A stretch of 64,000 nt of DNA from Puccinellia tenuiflora (GCA_012064385.1 QRDG01000349.1:735360-799359), one strand, 5' to 3'; counted from the stretch's first letter, positions 9,757 to 22,611 are shown. Numbers and translations: made by a program. Notes: generated from the letters alone by a model not told the origin.

Positions 9757-10968
9757 TGTGCGGTGTGGGCTAGGTGCACGGCGCCGGCGCGGTTGGGAGT
9801 GGGACTGTGGGAGTGACTAGTGAGCAATTTGGGAGTGGGAGTGAGCGGAAGCAGAGTGGGAGCAGCGTGGATCGAGAGTGTGGCGTGCACAGAGGTAGCT
9901 CGACTGGATATGTAAGCGTGATGTCCATGCCGCCACCCTGCCCTGAGCCTGGGGTTTAAGGTAAGTTGCCGTGCGTAGCGGCAAAGCTTGCCGTTTTCCA
10001 TCTGTAATTTGCTTTTTCTCACAACCTGGAATAGTGGTAACTTTTTGCTCGTATTTTCCATGTCTTCTTCTACACTACAGTACTCATGTGTGGATCAATG
10101 TGGTGTTTTTTTCTTTGCTGATACATGTGGTGTTGGATGTGGCAGTGACGAGTTGTATTTATCATGAGCATCGCCGATGCACACTCCATCCTATTTTCTT
10201 CCTCCGTCCGTCCGTCCGGTGGTTGGCTAAGCTTTGTTTAGCATCTGCCTATATTAATTTATTTCCCTAAATGTAATATTACAACAACATGAACAATTAC
10301 ACTATGCAGCAACACGGTGTAAGTCATACAGTGCATTATCTCTTGCTATTAATATTAATTAATTGTTTTTGTACTAGGAAATTGTCATTCTAAGAAAAGA
10401 AAAAACATATAGTATAATGGTTAAAATAGTACTCGAGGCTCAGCCGGTGATAAGTGAAAGCATTCTGCAAGGCGAAGTGGTCAAAGATTTATACTACCTT
10501 GAAATCATTATCTATACCAAGAGCGGCCATGATAAGAGCATCTTCACCGGCGCCTCGAGCCATTGGTCCGGACGCCCCCATCGGCACCCCCAAACGAGTC
10601 GGAGAAATGTAGGGTTGTATTTTTTAATACAAGATCCACTCATTTGATCTTTATGAAATTTATCTAATGTAGCAGATGAAAAGATATGATTTTGCAGACA
10701 CATAAGCACTCCTGTGAATGGATCAATTGAGATGGTGGTCAATTCCATCCACTCACTTGATATTTCGTGGTTATAATTTGTTTTTATAGTATCCCATGAC
10801 AGAAGGGCACGTCTGGCCACAGAAAATCCTTGCAATGGATCGCTTCATCCCGCTAGCCCACCGCAAGAGTGGTTGAAATATGGGCCGGTTAGTCGTGGCC
10901 ATCGTGTGCGGACATGTCCGATGATGACGTGGATCACACGTTCGCTGGGGAATCCCAAGAGGAAGGTA
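9757..10968. other. Upstream region of the FLA gene and plain intergenic DNA
   Basis: 9757-9960 is GC-rich and should carry the FLA 5' UTR and promoter (minus strand). No TATA box at the usual distance is clear. 9960-10968 is AT-rich with no gene or repeat I recognise. Confidence 0.4.
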
Positions 10969-12482
10969 TGATGCAGCAAAGCAGCAGTTTTCATTGATTA
11001 CAAAACCAAGGTTATCGAACCAGTAGGACTTGGAGAAGGCCTTGCTAGGTGTCAACGATGCCAGAAAAAGACCTGTTGGTGGGAGACTTACTAGTTCGAG
11101 AAGTCTTCTTGGCGTGTTGAAGTGGATATGCACACAATCACAAACAAACTACATTGCCCCAACGAAACAGAGAGGTTGTCAATCTCTCCGGCTTGCCGAA
11201 CACAAAGAATTAAATTTGTAGATGTAAAATATGAAGAGAGTAAAATATAACCAGCGAGCAAATGATGATGAAAAGCTATTAAAACGGTTGTAAACAATAT
11301 AGGAAAATAGGACCGGGGTCTACAGTTCACTAGTGGTGTCTCTCCAAAAGATATACATGATGGGTAAACAAATTACAGCAATTGACAGAATTGAGGGCGC
11401 ACAACAATGCTATCATAAAACAATATAGTTCACCGTTTCATCTAATATGGGCATTACGTAAAAATACATAGACCGTCATCCAACCGCATCTATGACTAAT
11501 AATCCACCCTGGGATCGCTATCCAGCATGTCATCCAGAAGTATTAAGTTGCAAGCAACAGACCATCGCAATAAGCAAAGTGCATAAAGTAGGCAATGTAA
11601 ATAACACAAGTAAATCACACCGCTGTTTTCTCCCTAGTGGCAACAGCACATCTTTAGTCTTGATCGTTTCTGTCAACCCGATCTCAGACAAAAAGAGGCA
11701 TGAACCCACTATCTAGCATAAATACTCCCTCATAGAACACTAATAATTATTTGGCCAAAGCATCCACTAACATCAGAGAGCATGGAAGATCATAGATAAA
11801 ACATAACACATAGATAAACAAAAGTAATGATTTACACAATTCATCGGATCCATGCAAACACAATCATGTAGCAGTTACAGATAATATGATCTTGATCATG
11901 ATAGGCAACCTACAAGATCTAAACAATGGATTACAAGGAGGAGAGACAACCATCTAGCTACTGCTATGGACCCGTAGTCCCGTGGTGGACTACTCACGCA
12001 TCACTCCGGAGGCAGTCATGGTGATGTAGATGCCTCCGGTGTCGATTCCCCTCTCCGGCAGGGTGCCGGAAAGAGCTGCAGAACCCTCCCGAACTAGGGT
12101 TGGCGATGGTTGCGGCCTCAGACGTCTTGTAGAAAATATGATCGGGTACTTAGGGTTTTCGGACCGAAGACAAATTTATAGGCGAAGTGGCAACACGAGA
12201 CGATGCCGGAGGGCACCAGGTGGGCCCCAGCCGCGTCCAACACCTGGGTGGCGCCTGGTGGCTGTGAGCCCCCTGCAGGTGACCTTCTGGCTCCGGACTT
12301 GTTTCTGTTTGGAAATAATTCCCGTAAATTTTCAGAACAAATTTTCTGAAACAAAAAGACAACAAGAAAACAGAAGGCATCTTATTAATAGGTTAGTTCC
12401 ATAAATCATGCCAAAATGAGATAAAAACATGTGGCACTGATATATAATTAAGCATGAAAAATCAAAAATTATATATACGTCA
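10969..12482 (-). mobile_element. Decayed solo LTR, same superfamily as the one at 61165
   Basis: This stretch aligns by eye along its length with the solo LTR at 61165-62665. Shared landmarks are gttatcgaaccagtagga, ggttgtcaatctctccgg, the ggaccggggtc block, gggatcgctatccagc, the tagctactgc-atggacccgtagtcc block and a GC-rich end followed by ttctgaaacaaaa. On the minus strand it starts TGACGTATATATAATTTTTG. It is much more diverged than the 61 kb copy. No internal domain or partner LTR is next to it. Confidence 0.65.
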
Positions 12483-14107
12483 CCTCCGAGTCGGCCCGAA
12501 AATCAGGGACATACAAGGGATTGTCGGACAAATTTTTAAGACCTCTTAACAGATGGAGGACGTCGCCAGAGACCGATTTAGAGATGTTCCAAACTGATCA
12601 CCCCTACTTTGTTAACCTCACGTCGTGGTTCCGAGGTTTTTCAACCGTTTTGGCTTCTTCGTCGTTGATGAATGAACGCATTTCCAGGGTCAAAAGGCAG
12701 TTGCAAGGCAGCGCGCCGGGTGCGACCTTTCTCAACTGTCATCAACCGCCGCCGTGGACACATGTTGTCACAGCTGCCACAGGGCCTCGGTTGGAGCGCA
12801 CCGATTAGAAGATTCGTGTCACTGCCAACGTACAGGAAAACCTTGGGAGGAGTATCTTGCGATTTGCATGACCGTAGCCAGAGTCCTTGTGCGCCTAAAC
12901 ATGTTTTAGCAAGAACATTATCCTGCCCTCTTCGAGAGGTTCCTCAAAAAAAAAAAGAACATTATCCTGCCCAGAGCAGAGGCCGTAGCATGCCAAGTTC
13001 CCGGGTTCCTACAGCGCTTTCGTCTCCGTAGAGGCGTAGAGCGGGTCCATCGATCGAGAAAGGCTACGGGCAATGGACGGTGCGCCGTGCACGTGCCGGT
13101 GTCGACCTCCCCGTCGGAAAAAGATCAGCGGCGAGCCGCCGAAAGCCCCGGATCCGATGCGCGGCGAACGGCGACCGGGGCGGCAGCTCGGAAAACCTCG
13201 TTCGATTGCAGCATGGGTCCCACCGAAGCTTCCATCCTGGCACACAGCCTGCCGTGAGTCAGGAGGCCGGCCGGGGTTCCGGTTCCGCGCACCACGCCGG
13301 CGGGTATGGGCTACCAAAGCAGCAACGGGAGAAAAGCAACGGGAAGAACCTGGAAATGAAATGCTGACTAGAGTGTACCTGTGTGCTACTGCAACTCTGC
13401 AAGGCTGCCGGCAATGTTCTTCTCTGCCTAGGAATGCACAGCTAGCCCAGAGCAGAACGATATCTGCACAGCGCCACAGCCGCCAGGCCAGGCGTCCCCG
13501 ACACGGTCTGTTGGCTGTGTAGTCCATAGTAAGTTGTCCGATTAATTCTGCGAATAACATAGCCCGCAGGTTTCAGAAAATCTTGATCCCACTTAGATAC
13601 GTTTTAGCATAAATATAAAGTTGTACTCTTTCGCTACCAGGACGGTGACGCATAAGTAGTTTCCAACCTCCTCGCTCCATTCCAGCTTGTTAAAACGTCT
13701 TATAATATAGGACAGAGAGACTAGTTTTCAATAATTTTACCACTTGATGACTTTATTACCAATGTGGTGACAACTTTATAAATCATTGGTGCCAATTCTG
13801 GATATGAAAAAAAATTGTCGAGACGCATCAACATGGTTACTAGTTTCGAAGATCACACCGAGGTAAACCCGACAATGACAGCAAAACGTAAATCCGTTAC
13901 AAGATTTGACGGAAAAAATATTTCAAACTTTTTTGTTGCAAAAGTATTTTGATGATGCCATCATTTGCTTTAGTATATACATGCAAAATGCTTGCCCAAC
14001 CTACCGCCGCGTTGTGCCACTAACGCGGCCATGCCCGCTCCATATATTTTTCATCCCCTTTTACCGGATTTTAATAGTTATGTAAATACTTTATGAAACT
14101 TAGACGC
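12483..14107. other. Intergenic with GC-rich island at about 12.7-13.5 kb
   Basis: Open frames exist on both strands over 13009-13560 but none shows a domain or signal I recognise; they overlap one another antisense, as GC-rich DNA often does. A short Stowaway-like remnant (cgtcttataatataggacagag) lies near 13695. Confidence 0.35.
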
Positions 14108-14353
14108 GATCCCTCTTCCCTAAAATGTAGTGCATCTTAGTTTTTCAAAATTCAAACGTTTTAAAGGTTGACTAAATATGTAAACAATATATCAACATCA
14201 AAACAATATTATTAAAATCATCATGAAATATACTTTTATAATATATGTTTGATGTTGTAGATGTTGTTATATTTTTCTGCAGAGTTGGTAAAACTTTACA
14301 TCGTTTGAATTTTGAAAACCTAATATGCACTACTTTATTTTTGGCAAAGACGG
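14108..14353. mobile_element. Stowaway-like MITE, degenerate
   Basis: A long imperfect inverted repeat pairs aatgtagtgcatcttagttt-tcaaaattcaaacg (14125-14160) with its complement around 14307-14340 (cgtttgaattttgaaaacc, atgcactac). The outer left end tccctcttccctaaaatg resembles the CTCCCTCCGTCC terminus of Stowaway MITEs, and the right end has decayed to gacggcgta. It has no coding capacity. Confidence 0.65.
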
Positions 14354-15009
14354 CGTACAATTTTATAGGAACTGCCCCTTGTCAATCATAGACCGTTTGA
14401 ACGATCTAACTGTTTTAATAAATAAATACAATACAATAAATCAACGATAATTGAATTAGGACGGACAATAAACCCCCTAAAATGAATAGTACAATTCTCC
14501 CATTTGCATCTTGACATCGGCCCTAGCCTCTGATAAAGAAGCTTTAGAAGACTACTTATGAACAAATTGGCAAACTAGACCGACTCAAAGATTTTGGAGA
14601 GCCATAAGAGTCACACACCATGATCTTGATGAAATTGGGGAGATTTTTATTCGATACGACGCCACCTCCAGCACTAGAGCATCATCGCATACAACTCACA
14701 AATCTAATATGCATGTCAAGACATCAATTCAATGTTCCTCTCCATCCCGATTCGGCCGTTGGAAATGAGTGGATACGGTGCGAAGGATGTCAGATTTTTT
14801 TCATGCGGTTCCTATAGGGTTTGCTTTGTGCGGTACTCCAGATTGAAAACATGTGTCGATCAATTGGTTGTAGCACTGTTACTCGCTTATAACCTATTTC
14901 GGAAAGAATCATAGCAATAAGAAAATTACGAGAAATGGTATGTATTTTAAACACTTATTGAAAATCAAAATTGAAAATTGTATGACATAGCTATTTGGAT
15001 GTTCCATGG
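14354..15009. other. AT-rich intergenic, nothing recognised
   Basis: No open frame, repeat or transposon end is apparent. Confidence 0.4.
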
Positions 15010-17561
15010 TGAAAGAACAACTATGCCCGAGATGTCGCCTAGAGGGGGGGGGGTGAATAGGCGATTAACACTTTTTCTAATTAGGGGCTTGATAATTGCG
15101 GAATAAAACTATGTGTTTAAATTAACAAGCCAACAACCTAATATGCTAGGGTTACCTATGTGCACCAACAACTTATGCTAAGCAATTCAAGCAACAAGGA
15201 GATAGCAAGATAAGAACTTCAAGCACGAAGGCTATCACAATGTAAATTGCATAAGTAAAGCTCGGGTATAGAAATAACCGAGGCACGCGGTGACGAGGAT
15301 GTATTCCCGAGTTCCTCCTTGTTAAGGGAGTACGTCTCGTTGGAGGGGTGTGAGCTCGCCACAAGAGGCCTACTCAAGATGCCACAAAGGCCTCACCCTA
15401 TTCTCCGATGAACCTCACCCAAGGGATTGGTTCACCTTCCACTATCGGAATCCTTCAAGGCGGATTCCGGAGCCCTTTACAACTCTTCTTGGGGCACACA
15501 CCCACAACTCAATTGGGGGCTCCCAAACTCGTGCCGAAGCTTCACAAGCGAAGACTTCGCGGCACCTCCAACCGTCTAGGGTACACAATGCACCCAAGAG
15601 GCAACAAGCTCTTGGGAACACAATGCACCCAAGAGTAACAAGCTTCTCAACCTTCAATCCCACGTATCACCGTGGGGAACTCAAACCTATGCACCAAATG
15701 CAAAAGGCAAGAACACACTAAGTGGTCAAGTCCTTCACCCCAAAATCCAACCAAAGCAACTAATGCTATGGAGGGATTTAAGAGGAAGAACAAAAAGAAA
15801 CACTAAGAACTCCAAAGTCTAGATCTACTAGGTTCCTCTCACTTAGAGAAGGAATGGATTGGTGGAATGGTAGATCTAGAACTCCTCTCTTGTTTCCCTA
15901 AAGATGGGCAAGAATCATAGGAGGGAAGTGGAGGAATCAAGCTCTCAAAGATGTGCAACAATGGAGGAGAGAGAGAGCAAAAGGTTCACCAAGATTCATT
16001 GAACCGTTGGGGAAGAAAACCCATTTAAATAGGAGCCCTGGGAATCTGGCCGTTGGCACAAAATCCCTCAGGGCCGGTAGTACCGGCCCAAGGGGCGGTA
16101 CTACCGCTACAAGCAAAACTGCCCCAACGGCTACACTTCAGAGAAGAAAAACTCGCAGGACCGGAAGTACCGCGGCAGGGGCCGGTACTTCCGGTGGGCC
16201 GGTAGTTCCGGGCCCACTTCCGGTCCAAAAGTTGGGAGACCCCGAGAAGTCCAGTGCCTGAAAAAATAAGCGGAAGTTCCTCCGGAACTTTCCACCGGAA
16301 GTAGGAGCGGAAGTACCGCTGTGGCCACCGGTACTTCCGGTGGCCCGGTACTACCGGTGCTACTTCCGGTGCAAAAATTCAGGGGGAACCCAGGGAGTCC
16401 AGTACCCAGAAAAATAAGCGGCAGTAGGGCCGGAACTGGGCACCGGAAGTGCCCAGCGGTAGTACCGGTCCAGGGACCGGTACTTCCGGCCAGCAGAGAA
16501 AAACAGGCAAACCCTGAAACTGAATAACTTTTGCGTGGCAACTCCGAATCGAGTGAATCCAATTTTGTTGGAAAGAGGACGACAAGAGCTACCCTACAAA
16601 AAGTAAAAATATTGAAACCAAGCAATGGAGATTTTGCTAAAAAATGGAAGAGTGAAACCTTCCGCATAGATGAACCGGCAAAATCTCCAAAACCGAAAAC
16701 GCACAAGTTTTTCATCAAGACTCCGTTTTCTATGATCTTGGGCTTGTTTCGAAGATAATCACAAGCCCTACAAGATCATGCATATACACATCATAGTCTA
16801 TCATGTGAGGAGGAAAACATAAGGAGAGAGTTTGACCTCTCATAGAAGAGAAAAACCGGTAAAGCCTCCGATATCAAAAACGCAAGGAGATATTCATGAG
16901 ATCCGTTTTTGATGAACTAGAGCTTGGTATGGAGATGAACACAAGCTCTAAATTCTCACATGGATAAAAGCCAATAAGAACCAATAAAGATGATTGCATG
17001 GATGCAAAGGTTTGAGCTCTCCACAAACGATACGATCACGATACTCGGTCGAGAGCCCCTCTTGATAGTACGGCTATCTATCCTATAACCCGGTCTCTCA
17101 CTAAACAACATGAGACCGGTAAAATAGAAACCCTATCAAGATCATACCTTTGCCTTGCGCATAAATCCACTTGAGGTCGAAGAAGAAGATCTTCATCTCC
17201 TCAAGACGAACCACCTTTCTTGATCGCGCCTTGCTTGGTGAAGATTCACATGACGCTCCCCCATACACCAAGATGGGGAAAGCACTTCTTCGGCATATCT
17301 TCACTTGAACTTGAGAGTTGATCAACCCGCACAAAGTCTTGATCAACCCAACACTTTTCTTCCCTTGAGCTTGACTCCAACAAATGGAGATCAAGCAAAG
17401 CACCTTGACTCCAACACATGGAGACAAGCTTGGCCTTGATCAACAAATGATCTTGACACAAGCTAAAGGACAACCTACACATAGAGCTCAAAGCAAATAT
17501 TAGTCCATAGAGATTGTCATTAATTACCAAAACCATGCATGGGATCAACCATGCACTTTCA
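15010..17561 (-). mobile_element. LTR-like element (possible solo LTR), TGAAAG...CTTTCA
   Basis: On the minus strand it begins TGAAAGTGCATGG and continues with ggttttggtaattaatgacaatc, a start I associate with a common grass LTR. It ends CTAGGCGACATC...GTTCTTTCA. TG and CA termini sit at 17561 and 15010. No long ORF with pol motifs is present, so a 2.5 kb solo LTR or a non-coding element is likely. The expected 5-bp target duplication is not seen (catgg on the left against an A abutting a Helitron end on the right), which lowers confidence in exact ends. Confidence 0.5.
16060..16500. repeat. Cluster of short palindromic CCGGTA / TACCGG motifs
   Basis: Within the LTR-like element, motifs such as ggtactaccgg, ccggtacttccgg and ccggaagtaccgc recur many times in about 440 bp, interleaved in both orientations. 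The stretch can fold into many alternative hairpins. It explains the repetitive open frames on both strands here (TSG, TGP and VLP runs), which are not genes. Confidence 0.7.
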
Positions 17562-17562
17562 A

Positions 17563-18095
17563 CTAGCATAAATGCCCGTGCGTTGCACCGGATTAACAAA
17601 CTCTTTGCGGGATGCATTTGAGATCCTAGCCGTTCTCACCTCCCATGTGGTTGCAGTTGTCTCTAGATTGCATGCTAAGTTGTTCTTTGTTTTCTTTCAC
17701 TACCATGTCGTGCAGATAAACCAATTGTGCCGTCATGGCCTTGTCCTCCTCCATAACACTTGAGGCAGAAGAGCTCGAGCCGAGATTGTCAGCAACTTAA
17801 GGTTATTCATGCGCTACTCTTCTCGTTGGTGCCCCTTCAGCTCATTGGACGGTCATGGTCGTAGCTAGTTCAGCCAAACTCGACTTCCACTCATCGTCGT
17901 CAGCCCCATGGCACACCCTCGAGGTGGCTAGACACTCGCTTTAATCACCATGCATATGCAGGCACCACAAATACGTGGCTACTCAGTTGCAGCCTCATGG
18001 TTAGATTTCAAACCATTATCGATTCCTGATTTTGGCTCGTTGATACTCCATCGATCTCGCAACATATATAAACTGGTAAAACCCGTACTAATAGA
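17563..18095 (-). mobile_element. Small Helitron candidate
   Basis: The minus strand ends in a GC hairpin (CCGGTGC-AAC-GCACGGG, one mismatch), then CATTTATG and CTAG, followed by host T: the 3' signature of Helitrons. A plausible 5' end, A|TCTATTAGTACGGG, lies at 18095. That gives 533 bp inserted between A and T. The 3' end is good; the 5' end is a guess based on the TC start and A/T context. Confidence 0.5.
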
Positions 18096-18120
18096 TGTAA
18101 CTCTTTTTAAAATGGTTGTA

Positions 18121-18244
18121 CTCCCTCCGTCCCAAAATAGATGTCGAAAATTTATCAAAATTTGGATGTATCTAGTCACTGTTTAGTGTATACATACATC
18201 CAAATTTAGACAAATTCAAGACATCTATTTTAGGACGGAGGGAG
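18121..18244. mobile_element. Stowaway MITE, 124 bp
   Basis: It has perfect CTCCCTCCGTCC terminal inverted repeats flanked by TA on both sides (18119-18120, 18245-18246). Long internal complementarity (aaaatagatgtc ... gacatctatttt) makes nearly the whole unit a hairpin. It belongs to the Tc1/mariner-mobilised MITE class. Confidence 0.93.
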
Positions 18245-20954
18245 TAACTCGGTTTAAGAGAGCGATGTGAGACTATTCTAGGAGCCTCGCTTGCTCCGGC
18301 CAATAAAATGGCTCAGAAACGCAACAATCTATACGTTCGTTTCAGACGTACACCTAAGCCTGGGCATTCCCGTTTTCGGCGGTTTCTGCCGGTTTGTCAA
18401 AACCAGGCCGTTGACACTGGTATAATTGGGTTAGTCTAGTGTTGGACCGTTAAGATAGAACATTGCATAACGGTCTGGTGCGGGTTGGTTACCGGTTTCT
18501 ACCAGTTCCGCACCGGCTGAAAAGAATTAAGACGCGTGCTAAGAAAATGCAAAGACTGTACGAAGTGCTGTTCAACCGCGGCGACCGTGGCCTCCCTTTC
18601 GCTTACGACGCCGCGCTCCCGTTCAGTACCTGCAAGACCAGTGCGTGCTGGACTTGTGACACCACGACGTCGCGGTGCCGTTGGGGGAGCACGACCGGCT
18701 CGTTTACGAGCTCGCTGACGACGGACGACGCAGACAACTGAGACAAGGCGCTGCTGCACGACATTACTTCATACTGCACATGGCTCTGCAGCAGCATGCC
18801 GAGCAGGTCAAGCACGACATGCTCGTGCACAAGAAGCAGATCCTCTTAAACTGCTCGTCACCTCTTGCAGCAGGCTGAACCTCTGGCACTCTGTCGAGCA
18901 GGTTGTGCGCGGGTGCTTCGACGCCGCCATCGAGCTGATCGTCACCTCTTGTACCAGGCTGAAGCTCCGCCACTCAGACGAGCAGGTCATGCGTATGGCT
19001 TCGATGAGGTGTGCCCGAGGCGGGAGGCCGCGCGCGACTCCCCTGCCACCATGTCCTGCACCTCCTCCATTGGTCCCGTGTGCCAGAGACCAAGTAATCC
19101 ATCCTGTCCATGCTCCGGTCAAGCTCCTCAATATCAAGAATAAGTCAGAGTCGCCGTTCCCTTGCTTCATGGAGCTGCGCCAGTCGGCGGGCCGGCGTCG
19201 GTGTCGGGCGTCAGTAGAGTCGAGTGCGAAAGCCACATGAACGTTGTCATTCTTGAGCTGGCCGGCGAGCCCCAGGTGATGAGAATCGCTTGCTACCATG
19301 CCAGATGGACGGGGCTAGCCCACGACGTGGCGACGGACGGACGGACGGGTTGTTGGTCCCATTTGCCTTTGTGCCAACCGCGTTGCCTACTGCAACTGCG
19401 TACCGCTACTCGAACTTCCCGTGGCCAGACTCCGCGACGCGTTCCCGCCCCACGACCAGGCCGGTCGTCAAATCAAATACACAGTAGTACCTCGCTGCCT
19501 ACACGCGACGCTTCAGCGTCAGAGTCAGACCAGTGGGAGCGGTGGGCGGGCAATGACGATTGAGGCCTTCCGCGACGGCACGGGCACCGTGCGACAACAC
19601 GGCGGTGGCGGCGAGGCAAAGATGACGCAGGTGCAGCACGAGTTGATCCTCTGTGTCGGCACGTTCAGCACGAGTTTGTTGCTCAAAAATTAAATTTGGT
19701 TTGAAGTACATTTGATATTTTTAAAATCCTACATAGACAAAGTTTTTATTTAGACAAAACCCCCAACATGAAAAGTGTTTCCTTTGGAACCCTTCATCTA
19801 ACTAATGCTGAAAACATCAACCAATTCTGACCACTGAAACGTTTTAAATTAAATTCTGAATTTTCTGTCAAAACTCCATTTCATTGAGTTAACTTGAATT
19901 TTCAAATTCTCGCATGGGACAACTTTATAATCTGTCCAAACCAACAAAATGAAAATTTTCCCACGTGAAGTCCTTGAGCAGGCTGTGAAAACCACATACA
20001 ATTCTGACTACCACATCTTCTAAAATCGACATAAAAAGACGGACCGGGACCGTACAATCGAAATATACAACGGCCCACGGTCTCTCCGTGTTTGATGGAA
20101 CAGACAACACCCACGCGCTCAGTAATCTGCCGCACCGTCCATCCCCGCAACATCGCCATCGAACACGTACGCGTGGCTATCGTCGTCCCGACGTCCTCCG
20201 CCGCGCCCGCCGACGCCCGGTGCCGCAGCCTGGAGGAACCACGATCGTCCGTGGTGCTTACTTATTCAGCAGCCTGAAGGAACCGCCGCTGTTACCAACG
20301 GATTCACTCTACTTCCTCGCCAGTCTTAGCGACACCTGCGACCTACTAATCTACTATGGTTGTGGTACTCCATCAGGAAAGGAATACAAGTCCCTCCAAT
20401 CCTCAGGTTTTTGTATTCCTCTACCTTAATTAATCCCATACGTTCCTATGACTATGCTCATATCAATTTTCTAGGATTCAGTGAATAGCTTGTTCCCCGT
20501 ACGGGAGCTGAAGTGCAGTACTTTCAGATGTTGGTCAAAACTGTAGAATGCCAGCATGTATGGTGGTCCTGTAAGCCATCAGGTTTGTTCATTGCAATCT
20601 TGATTTGAGGTAGGCTTACAGCTACAATTTGCAAGGATATATAATTTTCATAATAAAAAAATATACAACGCTTATATAAGTAGTAGTATTAACATTGTTA
20701 GGGGTTAGCCACTTAGCCTCTCACATCAATTCTTATGTACGGAGTAGTAATGCTTGCAGGGGTTGGCAATTTATATATTGCTACGCAGATGTAGAATAGC
20801 TTTGGTGGAATAAAATAAGATTGGAGAAGTAAGGGCCTTCACGCTATGTAGTCACAAACATCTAGGTTCCATTGGATATGTGAATTAACCATTGTCCACA
20901 ATTCCACATACCTTCTTATATGAGAGGAAAAGCTTGTTACATTTTTACGTTGTT
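18245..20954. other. Intergenic with degenerate coding-like repeats at 18.8-19.2 kb
   Basis: A module containing gagcaggt...gtcacctcttg...aggctgaa recurs at 18801, 18896 and 18980 (the last two 84 bp apart). In one plus frame it reads as two 28-residue units of the form LxVTSCxRLxLxHSxEQV. The frame is broken upstream and I do not recognise a family; it may be a decayed gene fragment. Overlapping open frames on the other strand (18808-19299) mirror it. The remainder to 20954 shows nothing I can name. Confidence 0.35.
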
Positions 20955-21012
20955 TATATACATCCAAATTTTGACAAATTTTCGACATCTATTTCAGGAC
21001 AGAGGGAGTACT
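20955..21012. mobile_element. Stowaway MITE fragment (right half)
   Basis: The sequence atacatccaaatttt-gacaaatt-ttcgacatctattt-caggacagagggagta matches the right half and terminus of the MITE at 18121-18244, including the GGGAG end and TA. The left terminus is missing. Confidence 0.7.
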
Positions 21013-22431
21013 TTTACACCCATGTTTATATGCAAGCTGCAAATGATCTACCATTTCAGTTTAAGCTGAAAAAAATATACGAGTTTGTGCAACTATGTTT
21101 ATAAACAACAGAAAGTTATATGATGCACGTGCTTGATTACTAGTCTTCTAAAATCGACATCCGAACAGTTTCAAAAAGCAAAAACAAGTCCAAAAATTGC
21201 CACCTGTGTCACAGGCCTAAGGGGTCCACGGTTTTTCCTTGGACACACCCGGTTCAAGGCGAACTGAATCAAGCCGTACCGGGCAGACAAGTAATATAAC
21301 CAGTACTGCCTACGTGGCCTATGACACAGGCCCACAGGCAGAGGCGACGAACTAAGTCGGCGAGCAAGTGTTCTATTTGAAAGGTGATGATGCTTCAGCA
21401 GCCACGGCGGGGTTTATAAGCAGGTCCGCGCGCTCCTTGAGTAGCGAGGTGGGACTAAACTTAAACGTCCCACCCGCGTCGGCAGCGCGGCGCGTACACG
21501 GGCCGCTTTTACGGCCGGCCCATTTCACTCCGTCATCTCCCCTCCCCAGCTACCGGTTAAATTTTTTTTCTCAAAAACACAAAAAAAGAGCTACCGGCCT
21601 CAAACGAAAAACAAAAACTACCGGTCGATCCCCTTTGCGCCGCCACATATCGATTCCGGCCGGCTCAGACGAGGCCTCGCCAGTCGCGACGCTGACCTCC
21701 GCCCCGGCACCACCACCGATCGTCGATCGATCTGTAGCCCCCGAACGAACCCTGGCTCTGGCTGCTGGATTCTCGACCCAGCCCTCTGCTCCGGTGACAC
21801 GACAAGCCCGGCGCCGACAGGGACGCCGCCATGTTGCCCCTCCTCATGGCGCCGGCCGAGACACCGCGAGCGAGCCAAGGGCTGGGAGATGGCGGAGCTC
21901 CATCACGCGTGGTTCTGGTGCTGCCGTGCTGGCGAGGAAAACAAGGTGGGGCGACTGTGAAGCTCGGCGGCGGCTGCGGCCGGCGGATGGGTTCGGGCCT
22001 CGGGCGGGAGGAGATCCCACGGCGCCGGCGACCTCCGCGACCACCTCGCCGAGCTGCTGGTCTCCGGCAACGTCTCCTACTTTATGCTTCCGGCCACGAC
22101 TCCGTCCCGCTGCTGACGACGACCTCCCCAGACAACATCCATTCTTTCACTTAGCGCCTATCCCTTGCAATTACTTGCATTCGTTTGCCTCATAACCAAA
22201 AAAATTAGAGTAAGAAATCCTCAGTAAAATTGATCCTCAAATCAGCGCACTGCAAGAAATGGACGTGGACCAAACAACTCCTAGTCAACATCTAGTGAGC
22301 CTCTAGGCCAGGCGCATCAAACGTATAGGACGCCCAACAAATAGGCTCGTAGTGCGTCTCGTAGTACAGTTTGTACACTGGGTTATGATTGCTATCCGAG
22401 ATTTAGGTAACGGTCATGGATTTCTATAGAT
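21013..22431. other. Intergenic with GC-rich island 21.4-22.15 kb
   Basis: A GC-rich block holds a 275-codon plus-strand frame (21368-22195) and a second overlapping frame (21831-22154). Neither has a domain, signal peptide or splice pattern I recognise. It could be a first exon or promoter island of a gene cut off by the copia insertion that follows. No function is assigned. Confidence 0.3.
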
Positions 22432-22436
22432 AAATG

Positions 22437-22602
22437 TGTAAAACGAACGATCAGGTAGATTGATTTGGGTCTACTCGGATGATTATCCCGAGCCCCATCG
22501 TGATGTATATATAGTATGCACGTTGCAGTGCTAGCTGTTACAATATGATGCGGACTCTAGGTCCTTTACAAAACCGTGTCTGTTACGATTCTATTTCTAA
22601 CA
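22437..22602 (-). repeat. 3' LTR of the copia element
   Basis: 166 bp, bounded by TGT...ACA, preceded on the element strand by the polypurine tract. It matches the 5' LTR except at one base. Confidence 0.95.
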
Positions 22603-22611
22603 CCCTCCCTT
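22603..22611 (-). other. Polypurine tract (PPT)
   Basis: On the minus strand AAGGGAGGG lies immediately upstream of the 3' LTR (one T/G boundary base), the primer site for plus-strand DNA synthesis. Confidence 0.85.

Noticed and set aside
8809..9816. 335-codon plus-strand frame, longer than the FLA gene beneath it
   Set aside because: It is antisense to the fasciclin-like gene, Arg/Gly-rich with no domain, and arises from GC-rich third positions.
10520..10600. Second Harbinger terminus (agagcatcttcaccgg)
   Set aside because: No matching inverted end or TTA/TAA duplication found nearby; one short resemblance is not enough.
16000..16510. CRISPR-like array of short repeats
   Set aside because: Repeats are palindromic, irregularly spaced and mixed in orientation, in a plant LTR-like element; there is no repeat-spacer structure.
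16131..16718. 195-codon minus-strand frame
   Set aside because: Generated by the CCGGTA hairpin repeats inside the LTR-like element.
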